DNA from: Coriobacteriia bacterium | Lineage (GTDB): Bacteria > Actinomycetota > Coriobacteriia > Coriobacteriales > QAMH01 | Direction of reading: 5' to 3' | Assembly: GCA_900758075.1 (NCBI GenBank) | Contig: CAAEQF010000106.1 | Span: 1-13,386, forward strand | DNA: 13,386 nt | Shown here: one piece after another, positions 6,946 through 12,983 of the stretch | Position numbering within the stretch: position 1 is the stretch's first letter | How the letters are laid out: the number at the start of each line of letters is the position of its first letter | Notes under the pieces: model-generated | What the model was told of the DNA's origin: nothing | The model's input: only the letters and a program-made list of their open reading frames with translations | The model's database searches: none | Made by a program: the position numbers and the translations under genes

Positions 6946-8592
6946 CTAGCTCAGCAGCCCAAGCACCTGCGTGACGTTTTTGCGGCCGAACTCGACGCGC
7001 TCGCCGTCGTTGATGACGAGGCAGGGGACGCTCATGACGTCGTAGCGCTGTTGCAGCGAAGGGAAGTGAGCAACGTCGTAGACCTGAGCGGTTACCTTGT
7101 CGCTCAGCGTCGCGATGCGCTGGACAGAAGTCACGAGCTCCGGGCACATCGTGCAGGTCAGCCCGACGATAACCTTGAAGTCGATCGGCCGGTCGATGGC
7201 ATCGATTTGCGCTCGATCCTCTTCGTCGACTGCCTGGCCGGGGCCGCTCGCGTTGTAGAGCCCCAGGATGAACGGAGTGAACTCGTGTCCGCCGGGTGCG
7301 CCGTGGTAGGCGAGCCCGGTCCAGCTGCCGTCTTCCCGGAAGACTTCGACCTTGGGCAGGTCGTCGCCCTGCGGGTCGTCGACGAGCTCAACCGTGAGCT
7401 TGTCGGTCAGTTTCGCGAGCTCCTCCATGTACGTGCGCAGCGTCTCGGCGACGGACAGGTCGTTCAAGGACAGCTTGAGGACGAGCGGGTTTTCCATGCG
7501 GGAGAACACCGTGTTGAGCTGGGCGAGCATGGCCTCGTCGAACAGAGTGCCCGCCGCGGCGCGCTGCCCGGCTACCGACTTGGCTCCCCGATGCTGCTCT
7601 TTGGGCTGCGTGGGGGCACTGACCTCGGGCACGAGCCCCGTCTTTTCCTGTGCCGTCTGGATGAAGCGCTCCATCTCGGTTGCGGCGGCTGCCGCCTCGC
7701 CGACGGCGGTGGCGACCTGGCGCAGAGGCTTCTGGCAGACATCGCCCGCGGCGAATAGCCCCTCGCAGGTGGTCATGCTGTGCTCGTCGGTCACGACGTA
7801 GCCGCGCTCGTCGACTTCGGCGATGCCGTCGATAAGATCGGTTGCGGGGACATAGCCCGAGAGCACGAAGATGCCGAACGTGTCGCCCTCCCTCTCGGGA
7901 CGCCAGGTCTCGCGCTCCTTGGTCTTCGTGTTCTCCAGTACGGCGCTGCGCAGCCCCGTGTCGCCCGAGACGCGCACGATGCGCGTGTTGTAGCGGACTG
8001 TGATCTTCGGGTGCTTCTTGGCCGGCTCGGCAATGGAGGCCGCGCAGGAGAAATCGTCGCCGCGCACGAGGATGGTGACGTGCTTGGCGTACTTGGTTAG
8101 GAATGCGGACTCCTCCGCTGCGGCAAAGCCGCCGCCCACCACGAGCACCTCTTTGCCGGTGAAAAACTCGCCATCGCAGGTCGCGCAGTACGCGACACCG
8201 TGTCCTTGGTAGTCTTCCTCGCCGTCAAAGCCGACGTGGCGCGGGGAGGCACCGCTTGCGAGCAGTACCGACAGTGCCTGGACATCGCCTTTGGTCGTGT
8301 GCACCGTCTTCACGTCGCCGCCCATCTCCAGGCCTGTGACTTCGGCCATCTTGAACTCGGCGCCAAAGTTTGCGGCCTGCTGGCGCATCGTCCCCGCAAG
8401 TTCCTCGCCCGAGGCGGCCAGGACGCCGGGGTAGTTGACGACTTCGTTCGTGATGGTGATCTGCCCACCGAAGCGGTCCTTCTCGAGCACGAGCACGCGG
8501 TAGCGGGCACGTCCGAGGTAGAGCGCCGCGGTGAGGCCGGCAGGGCCTCCGCCGATGATGACGGCGTCGTAGAGATTCTTCGTGTCGGTCAT
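6946..8592 (-). CDS. Thioredoxin-reductase-like flavoprotein with C-terminal AhpF-type tandem thioredoxin-fold domain (permuted AhpF)
   Basis: 548 residues. Residues 1 to about 315 are a thioredoxin reductase: FAD motif GGGPAG (14-19), redox pair Cys136-Ala-Thr-Cys139 in AYCATCDGEF, NADPH-binding GGGFAAAEE, and the second FAD motif GLFAAGDV. A linker rich in Ala, Gln, Pro and Lys (about 316-355) leads to a C-terminal region that resembles the N-terminal domain of E. coli AhpF: a first thioredoxin fold without CxxC, the segment GHEFTPFILGLY (GHEFTSLVLALL in AhpF), and a second fold with Cys480-Thr-Met-Cys483-Pro, corresponding to CHNCP. The domain order is thus reversed relative to E. coli AhpF. 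It probably passes electrons from NAD(P)H to the AhpC encoded just upstream; thioredoxin reduction is an alternative. The start has a perfect AAGGAGG (8604-8598) five bases upstream. The stop lies three bases from the repeat array. Confidence 0.9.
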   Translation of the reverse strand: MTDTKNLYDAVIIGGGPAGLTAALYLGRARYRVLVLEKDRFGGQITITNEVVNYPGVLAASGEELAGTMRQQAANFGAEFKMAEVTGLEMGGDVKTVHTTKGDVQALSVLLASGASPRHVGFDGEEDYQGHGVAYCATCDGEFFTGKEVLVVGGGFAAAEESAFLTKYAKHVTILVRGDDFSCAASIAEPAKKHPKITVRYNTRIVRVSGDTGLRSAVLENTKTKERETWRPEREGDTFGIFVLSGYVPATDLIDGIAEVDERGYVVTDEHSMTTCEGLFAAGDVCQKPLRQVATAVGEAAAAATEMERFIQTAQEKTGLVPEVSAPTQPKEQHRGAKSVAGQRAAAGTLFDEAMLAQLNTVFSRMENPLVLKLSLNDLSVAETLRTYMEELAKLTDKLTVELVDDPQGDDLPKVEVFREDGSWTGLAYHGAPGGHEFTPFILGLYNASGPGQAVDEEDRAQIDAIDRPIDFKVIVGLTCTMCPELVTSVQRIATLSDKVTAQVYDVAHFPSLQQRYDVMSVPCLVINDGERVEFGRKNVTQVLGLLS

Positions 8593-8632
8593 TTCAACCT
8601 CCTTGTGTCGGTTGAGAGTCTTTCATAAGAGA

Positions 8633-8665
8633 CGGGGCGCCCGACTCCCGTGTTCGAACGCCCCG
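8633..8665 (-). terminator. Hairpin between ahpC and the disulfide reductase gene, possible partial terminator or processing site
   Basis: CGGGGCG (8633-8639) and CGCCCCG (8659-8665) form a seven-base G+C stem with a 19-base loop. Read on the minus strand the stem is followed by TCTCTTAT, only moderately T-rich. It sits in the 120-base gap after ahpC and before the reductase gene, both transcribed leftwards, so it could reduce readthrough and let ahpC be expressed above the reductase. The assignment as a terminator is uncertain. Confidence 0.35.
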
Positions 8666-8712
8666 CTGTGTATTGTGCATAGTGTGGGCAGCTCGTGACT
8701 GCCGCGTTGGGT

Positions 8713-9276
8713 CTAGAGCTGGCCGACGAGGTCGAGGCTCGGTGCGAGCGTGTCGTCGCCCGGCTGCCATTTGGCGGGGCAGACCTGGTCGCCGTGCTCG
8801 GCGACGAACTGGGCTGCCTTGAGCAGACGCAGCAACTCGGTGGCGTTGCGGCCGATGCCGCCTGCGTTGACCTGGTAGACCTGGATCTTGCCCTCGGGGT
8901 CGACGATGAAGGCGCCGCGCTCTGCCTGGCCCGCGTCCTTGATGAGGACCTTGAACATCTTTGCCAGCTTGTGCGCAGGGTCGGCGAGCATCGGGTACTT
9001 CACCTTGGCGATACGCTCAGAGGTATCGTGCCACTCCTTGTGGACGAACTCGGTGTCGCAGCTGACGGAATACACCTCGGCGCCGGCTTTCTTGAACTCC
9101 TCGTAGTTGTCTGCGAGGTCCTCGAGCTCGGTCGGGCAGACGAACGTGAAGTCAGCGGGGTAGAAGAAGAACAGACTCCATTTGCCGAGCACGTCTTGCT
9201 TGGTGACGGTCTCGATCTCGCCGTCGCGGTAGGCCTTGACCGTGAAGTCCTCGATTTCTTTTCCGATGAGCGACAT
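8713..9276 (-). CDS. ahpC: Peroxiredoxin AhpC (typical 2-Cys, alkyl hydroperoxide reductase subunit C)
   Basis: 187 residues, the same length as E. coli AhpC. It reduces hydrogen peroxide and organic hydroperoxides in the cytoplasm. The peroxidatic cysteine is Cys47 in FYPADFTFVCPTEL and the resolving cysteine is Cys166 in GDQVCPAKWQPG, at the spacing of the AhpC/Prx1 group. GGIGRNATELLR is also typical of bacterial AhpC. The start at 9276 has TAGGAG (9288-9283) six bases upstream. It is read away from the PerR-type regulator gene, from a well-formed promoter (9331-9358), and is followed by the AhpF-like reductase that presumably recycles it. This makes a complete peroxide-scavenging unit for an oxygen-sensitive cell. 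Confidence 0.96.
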   Translation of the reverse strand: MSLIGKEIEDFTVKAYRDGEIETVTKQDVLGKWSLFFFYPADFTFVCPTELEDLADNYEEFKKAGAEVYSVSCDTEFVHKEWHDTSERIAKVKYPMLADPAHKLAKMFKVLIKDAGQAERGAFIVDPEGKIQVYQVNAGGIGRNATELLRLLKAAQFVAEHGDQVCPAKWQPGDDTLAPSLDLVGQL

Positions 9277-9304
9277 GTCTATCTCCTAACTGTCAGTGGG
9301 TTGA

Positions 9305-9355
9305 AGTATTCAGTAACAGGAACGAATACTATTATCGGCATTATGGTATGATAGT
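9305..9355. promoter_or_regulatory. Two overlapping inverted repeats over the ahpC promoter, candidate PerR/Fur-family operators
   Basis: Inverted repeat 1: AGTATTC (9305-9311) and GAATACT (9324-9330), perfect seven-base arms with a 12-base spacer, lying over the predicted transcription start. Inverted repeat 2: ACTATTAT (9328-9335) and ATGATAGT (9348-9355), seven of eight matching, also with a 12-base spacer, covering the region from the -10 to the -35. Neither is a textbook 7-1-7 PerR box, so the link to the adjacent regulator is inferred from position and A+T-rich symmetry. Confidence 0.4.
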
Positions 9356-9358
9356 CAA
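9331..9358 (-). promoter_or_regulatory. Predicted sigma-70-type promoter of ahpC
   Basis: On the minus strand, TTGACT (complement of 9353-9358) and GATAAT (complement of 9331-9336) are separated by 16 bases, a good match to -35/-10 elements. Transcription would begin near 9320-9324, about 45 bases before the ahpC start. A plus-strand TATGAT at 9347-9352 overlaps the -35 region and could be the -10 of the divergent regulator gene, but I see no good -35 for it. Confidence 0.6.
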
Positions 9359-9397
9359 GAAGATTTTTCAGGAAGTTGTTGTTCGAAGGGTGCTCGT

Positions 9398-9781
9398 ATG
9401 GTTCAGAGAAGAAACAGCCGTCAACGCGAGCTCGTGCTCGACGCCGTGCAGTGCCTCAAGTGTCATCCCACGGCCAACCAGGTATATGCGTATGTGCACG
9501 AGAAAGATGACCATGTGAGCATGGGCACGGTCTACCGCAACCTCAACCTGCTGGCAGAAGCGGGCGTCATCCGCGCGGTTCAGGCGCCGGGCGGCAATCA
9601 CTACGATTTCCGCACAGACGACCACAACCATGTAGTGTGCGTGAAGTGCGGCGCCATGGCGGATGCGGACATCCCCTACGACAAGGGACTCGACGCGAGG
9701 GCGTCGGCCTGCTCCGGCTACGACGTGAAAAGCCACTTTACGGTCTTCGAGGGCGTCTGTCCCAACTGCCAAGCTCATTAA
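9398..9781 (+). CDS. perR: Fur-family peroxide-responsive repressor, PerR type
   Basis: 127 residues. The N-terminal winged helix includes RNSRQRELVLDAV, HPTANQVYAYV and MGTVYRNLNLLAEAGVI. The C-terminal dimerisation domain has HYDFRTDDHNHVVC and two CxxC pairs (CVKC and CPNC) that hold structural zinc. Compared with Bacillus PerR, the metal-site residues His (in HPTA), Asp (in DF) and the two His of DHNH all have counterparts, and an Asp follows in the next segment (ADADIPYD). This supports PerR, which senses peroxide by metal-catalysed histidine oxidation, over a plain Fur or Zur. The divergent position next to ahpC supports it strongly. The start at 9398 has GAAGGG at 9385-9390, seven bases upstream. 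A 118-base palindromic element lies 36 bases after the stop. Confidence 0.85.
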   Translation: MVQRRNSRQRELVLDAVQCLKCHPTANQVYAYVHEKDDHVSMGTVYRNLNLLAEAGVIRAVQAPGGNHYDFRTDDHNHVVCVKCGAMADADIPYDKGLDARASACSGYDVKSHFTVFEGVCPNCQAH

Positions 9782-9817
9782 GGCGCGCGGAGACGACCAG
9801 TCTGGCACGAGGGGGGG

Positions 9818-9935
9818 GTGACAGACCGGCAAGGCTCTGGCGACATACATGACAAACCGGAAAGCCTCTGGCCATTTTTGGCCAATGCCTGGCCGGTCTG
9901 TCACGCATATGGCCAATACCTGGCCGGTCTGTCAT
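9818..9935. repeat. 118-base nested palindromic element, copy 1 (between perR and recQ)
   Basis: Four related modules built around GACAGACCGG lie in the order plus, plus, minus, minus, so the element can fold into one long nested hairpin. The inner arms close with TGGCCA and TGGCCA around a four-T loop (about 9869-9884). The outer arms (9818-9847 and 9906-9935) match at about 22 of 30 positions. Copy 2 at 12038-12155 aligns without gaps and differs at about 12 positions. No target-site duplication is visible and no protein fits the region. The rest of the gap between perR and recQ (9936-10051) has nothing recognisable except a lone TAGAAT at 9980-9985 and the hairpin at 10011. Confidence 0.88.
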
Positions 9936-10010
9936 GCTCGCCGCAAAACGGACAGCGCGCACCCCTCACCCACGACGGGTAGAATGAGTCCATCGACTGC
10001 GATGAGCACG

Positions 10011-10029
10011 GCAGGGGAGAGGCCCCTGC
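10011..10029 (+). promoter_or_regulatory. Perfect hairpin upstream of the recQ leader ORF
   Basis: GCAGGGG (10011-10017) and CCCCTGC (10023-10029) form a perfect seven-base stem with a five-base loop (AGAGG). It lies eight bases before the AAAGGA ribosome-binding site of the small ORF at 10052. The following bases are purine-rich rather than T-rich, so it is not a standard terminator. Confidence 0.45.
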
Positions 10030-10051
10030 TGGAAAGAAAGGACCGGTGAGC

Positions 10052-10123
10052 ATGGTGCGGGAAGATGGACGGCTTGCAATGCAGGGCCTCGTTCACAACG
10101 AGGCGGGGGAGGTTGCCGACTAG
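10052..10123 (+). CDS. Possible 23-residue leader peptide immediately before recQ
   Basis: The ORF runs from ATG at 10052 to TAG at 10121-10123, and its last base is the first base of the recQ GTG start (TAGTG). AAAGGA at 10037-10042 is nine bases before the ATG, a plausible ribosome-binding site. The peptide begins MVREDGRLAM and ends GEVAD; there is no hydrophobic stretch and no run of one amino acid that would suggest classic amino-acid attenuation. A perfect eight-base hairpin (10086-10104) lies inside it. The tight overlap suggests that translation of this ORF could open or couple the recQ start. A chance ORF cannot be excluded, since it is short and no homologue is known to me. Confidence 0.4.
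   Translation: MVREDGRLAMQGLVHNEAGEVAD
10086..10104 (+). promoter_or_regulatory. Hairpin abutting the recQ ribosome-binding site
   Basis: GCCTCGTT (10086-10093) and AACGAGGC (10097-10104) form a perfect eight-base stem with a three-base CAC loop. The recQ Shine-Dalgarno GGGGGAGG (10105-10112) starts at the very next base. The hairpin lies within the 23-codon ORF, so a translating ribosome would melt it. It may control access to the recQ start. Confidence 0.5.
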
Positions 10124-12018
10124 TGGCTGCGAAAACCGCCTCCGACGCGTCCGACGCCTTTGAGCCCCGTGCGGTTCTCAGGCGGTGCTTCGGCTATGAT
10201 TCCTTCCGCCCCAACCAGGAGCAGATCGTCGATGCCCTGCTCGACGGCCGCGACGTGCTCGCCGTGATGCCCACGGGCGCGGGCAAATCGGTGTGCTACC
10301 AGGTGCCGGCCCTCTGCCTGGCCGAGCGCGCCAAGGCCCAGGGGCAGGTGGGTTTCACGCTGGTGGTCTCGCCGCTCATCTCGCTGATGGCCGACCAGGT
10401 GCGTTCCTTGAACGCCGCGGGCATCAGCGCCGCCTTCGTCAACAGCTCCCTTTCCTCCGCCGAGCAGAACGCCGCCCTCCAAGGGGTCGCTCAAGGCGCG
10501 TACGTCTTGCTCTACGTGGCGCCCGAGCGGCTGGAGACCCCGCAGTTCGCCCGCTTCTGCGCCGCTTGCCCGCCTGCCATGGTCGCGGTCGACGAAGCCC
10601 ACTGCATCTCCCAATGGGGCCAGGACTTCCGCCCCAGCTACACCCATATCAGCGCGTTCGTGGAAAGCCTGCCCGTCCGGCCCGTGCTCTGCGCGTTCAC
10701 GGCCACGGCCACCGAGGCCGTCCGGGCCGATATCGCGCATGTGCTCGATTTGCGCGACCCGCTGCGCGTCACGGCGAGCTTCGATCGGCCCAACCTTCAT
10801 TTCGCGGTGCGTCGGGCGGCGTCGAGAGGCGCCAAGGGCAAAGATGCTCACCTCATGAACATCTGCCGAGAGCATGCGGGGCAGAGCGGCATCGTCTACT
10901 GCACGAGCCGCCGCGCCGTCGAGCAGGTGTGCGACAAGCTGCAAGACGAGGGCTTTTCGGCCACGCGCTACCATGCGGGGCTCACTCCCGAGGAGCGCGC
11001 CGCCAACCAAGACGACTTCGTCTACGACCGGGTACAGATCATCGTGGCCACCAATGCCTTCGGTATGGGCATAGACAAGAGCAACGTGAGCTTCGTGGTG
11101 CACTACAACATGCCGCTCGACTTGGAAAGCTACTATCAGGAGGCGGGCCGCGCCGGCCGCGATGGCGAGCCGGCCGACTGCACCTTGCTCTATACGCCCA
11201 AAGACGTGCATACCTGCGAGTTCTTACTGAACAACAGCTTCAACGATGCGACCGACCTCGACGCATCGTTGCGCGAGAGGCTTCGGGCGCGTGCCAAAGA
11301 CCGGCTGAAGATGATGACCTTCTACAGCACGACGACCGACTGCCTGCGCCAGTTCATCTTGCGCTATTTCGATGAGTCGGCGCCGGGCTTTTGCGGTAAC
11401 TGCAGCAACTGCGAGACCAACTTTGTCCCGCAGGACGTCACGCTCGAGGCGAATAAGATCATCAGCTGCGTTGCCCGATTGGGCCAGCGTGGCCGTTGCG
11501 TGGGTCGCTCGACGATCGTCGACATCCTGCGCGGGTCGAAGGCCGAAAAGATGCACGCGGAAGGCTTCGACAGCCTGTCGACCTACGGCATCATGGCAGA
11601 CGATTCCACCAAGCACGTGCGGGAGGTGCTCGACGGGCTTGCAGAAAAGGGGATACTCGATATCGACCAGGCCAAGTATCCCGTGGTGGTTTTCACGCAG
11701 AAAGCGGCAGATTTCCTGCATCAAAAGGAAGACTTCAAGCTGATGTTGCCCCAGCCCAAGGCGCCAACGGCTGCGCGGGCGGGTGCCGGTACCGAAGCGC
11801 CTTGCGACCCCGTCTTGTTCGCCAAGCTCAAGGAACTGAGGGCCGAACTCGCAGCGCAAGCCAGCATCCCCGCTTACATGGTGTTTTCCAATCACACGCT
11901 TCACGAGATGTGCCGCAAGAAACCGCGGACGCACGAGGAGTTCCTGGAGTTGTCGGGTGTGGGCGAGGTCAAGGACGAACGCTGGGGCGAAGCGTTTCTC
12001 GAGGCAATCAACGAATAG
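10123..12018 (+). CDS. recQ: ATP-dependent DNA helicase RecQ
   Basis: 631 residues, the usual bacterial RecQ size (about 610). It unwinds DNA 3' to 5' in recombinational repair. Helicase motifs in order: FRPNQEQIVDALL (motif 0), MPTGAGKS (49-56), DEAH (157-160) in VAVDEAHCISQWGQDFRPSY, AFTATAT, GIVYCTSRRAVE, ATNAFGMGIDKSNV and YYQEAGRAGRDG. The RQC zinc site is Cys407-x16-Cys424-x2-Cys427-x2-Cys430, the same spacing as in E. coli RecQ. A winged-helix part follows, and an HRDC domain ends the protein (about 555-631, with ELSGVGEVK). The start is the GTG at 10123, with GGGGGAGG at 10105-10112; it gives the family N terminus and overlaps the leader ORF stop by one base. The gene is flanked on both sides by copies of the same palindromic element, and it converges with lutC. 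Confidence 0.97.
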   Translation: MAAKTASDASDAFEPRAVLRRCFGYDSFRPNQEQIVDALLDGRDVLAVMPTGAGKSVCYQVPALCLAERAKAQGQVGFTLVVSPLISLMADQVRSLNAAGISAAFVNSSLSSAEQNAALQGVAQGAYVLLYVAPERLETPQFARFCAACPPAMVAVDEAHCISQWGQDFRPSYTHISAFVESLPVRPVLCAFTATATEAVRADIAHVLDLRDPLRVTASFDRPNLHFAVRRAASRGAKGKDAHLMNICREHAGQSGIVYCTSRRAVEQVCDKLQDEGFSATRYHAGLTPEERAANQDDFVYDRVQIIVATNAFGMGIDKSNVSFVVHYNMPLDLESYYQEAGRAGRDGEPADCTLLYTPKDVHTCEFLLNNSFNDATDLDASLRERLRARAKDRLKMMTFYSTTTDCLRQFILRYFDESAPGFCGNCSNCETNFVPQDVTLEANKIISCVARLGQRGRCVGRSTIVDILRGSKAEKMHAEGFDSLSTYGIMADDSTKHVREVLDGLAEKGILDIDQAKYPVVVFTQKAADFLHQKEDFKLMLPQPKAPTAARAGAGTEAPCDPVLFAKLKELRAELAAQASIPAYMVFSNHTLHEMCRKKPRTHEEFLELSGVGEVKDERWGEAFLEAINE

Positions 12019-12037
12019 GCTCTGACTCTTCGCCACG

Positions 12038-12155
12038 GTGACAGACCGGCAAGGCCCTGGCGATATATCTGACAAACCGGAAAGCCTCTGCCCATTTTTG
12101 GCCAATGCCTGGCCGGTCTGTCACGTATATCGCCAGGGCCTTGCCGGTCTGTCAC
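12038..12155. repeat. 118-base nested palindromic element, copy 2 (after recQ), with perfect 30-base outer arms
   Basis: Same orientation and length as copy 1. The outer arms, 12038-12067 and 12126-12155, are perfect reverse complements over all 30 bases (each contains GACAGACCGGCAAGGCCC or its complement). The inner arms are imperfect. The transcript of either strand could form a very stable hairpin, which would suit the end of recQ and of the convergent lutC. The two copies lie 2.2 kb apart and bracket exactly one gene. Confidence 0.92.
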
Positions 12156-12196
12156 AACCATTGCACGAGGGGCGCGGGCATCGGTTCAATACATGA

Positions 12197-12237
12197 GGGG
12201 GCGCGCTTGCCGACATGATACCGGCGTGCGCGCCCCC
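12197..12237. terminator. Strong hairpin between convergent recQ and lutC, probable terminator
   Basis: GGGGGCGCGC (12197-12206) and GCGCGCCCCC (12228-12237) form a perfect ten-base G+C stem; within the 21-base loop GCCG and CGGC can pair further. It lies 20 bases past the lutC stop. Neither strand shows a long T-run after the stem (TCATGTATTG on the minus strand), so the mechanism is uncertain, but position and strength fit a lut terminator. Confidence 0.6.
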
Positions 12238-12257
12238 TTGCGTTATCGCGTATCTGT

Positions 12258-12983
12258 TTAGCCTACGAGGACGTAGTGGACGAACATCGGCCCGTGGACG
12301 CCCTCGACGCGCACGAGCTCGATATCGGATGTGACCGACGGCCCGCTGATCAGGCAGACCTGCGACGGCAGGTCCTTGCCGTGCTCGCCCGAGCGCTTCT
12401 CGAGGTCCTGCATGGCGTCGAGCATCGTGGGGACCACGGTCGACGCCTCGACGACGGCGATGTGCACGAGCGGCAGCAGGCTTACCGAGCGACCGCACTG
12501 CGGTGTGATCGGCTGCACGATCGTGCCGGTCTCGGCAATTGCCCCGGTTGCGAACGTGATGCCGAACTGCGCGGCGTCGGCGGCAGCGACGAGCGCGTCT
12601 CGTCCCTGCTCGGCGTCCCAACGGGTGAGCTTTTTCGCCTGGGGCGTCTCCTTGAGCGCCGCGGTGATGCCGAGCGTGATCATGCGCGGGTCGTCGGCGT
12701 AGACGACCTCGCCGCTGTGGGTCTCGTCTGCGGCATTGGCGACGATTGCCGCGATCACGTCCGCGACCTCGCCTTCCTGGCAACGATGCACGTCGATGCG
12801 AATCTTTTCCGCCTCGTCGACGAACATCTCGACGAGCTCGTCGTGGCCGAGCCCATCTGTGCATCGCGCCGGTGCGAGCGCGGCGACGTCGGCCTTGCGC
12901 ACGCTCGCCGGGGGCTGGCTGTGCCCGAGTCGCTCGGAAATCGGCGCGAGCAGATCTTCGAGGGTCTTGTTTCCCGCACTCAT
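12258..12983 (-). CDS. lutC: LutC/YkgG-type lactate utilization protein (LUD domain)
   Basis: 241 residues, the normal length for LutC. It is a subunit of the LutABC iron-sulfur L-lactate oxidation complex. The LUD-domain signatures are visible: GITFATGAIAETGTIV, SLLPLVHIAVVEASTVVPTM, and the end ISGPSVTSDIELVRVEGVHGP. The LutC ATG (12983-12981) overlaps the LutB stop TAA by one base, so the two are translationally coupled. The Shine-Dalgarno is weak, in keeping with coupling. LutA and most of LutB would lie beyond the right edge. The gene ends just before the 12197-12237 hairpin and converges with recQ. Confidence 0.93.
   Translation of the reverse strand: MSAGNKTLEDLLAPISERLGHSQPPASVRKADVAALAPARCTDGLGHDELVEMFVDEAEKIRIDVHRCQEGEVADVIAAIVANAADETHSGEVVYADDPRMITLGITAALKETPQAKKLTRWDAEQGRDALVAAADAAQFGITFATGAIAETGTIVQPITPQCGRSVSLLPLVHIAVVEASTVVPTMLDAMQDLEKRSGEHGKDLPSQVCLISGPSVTSDIELVRVEGVHGPMFVHYVLVG

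Noticed and set aside
6750..6974. 74-codon ORF running through the repeat array
   Set aside because: Its residues repeat with the 40-base DNA period shifted through frames (variants of a WHCH segment). It is translated repeat, not a gene, though automatic annotation may call it hypothetical.
8640..8665. tRNA-like fragment (GTTCGAAC in the hairpin loop)
   Set aside because: No acceptor, D or anticodon arms can be formed around it; GTTCGAAC is a chance self-complementary octamer.
9738..9962. Short minus-strand ORFs across the palindromic elements (also at 11901-12161)
   Set aside because: The similar peptides arise because both copies of the element are read in the same way; they have no start context and no family.
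9980..9985. TAGAAT as the -10 of a recQ promoter
   Set aside because: No acceptable -35 hexamer is found at 15-19 bases upstream, so I do not list it as a promoter.
9818..12155. Composite transposon carrying recQ
   Set aside because: No transposase, no target-site duplications and no insertion-sequence ends are visible; the flanking elements are short non-coding palindromes.
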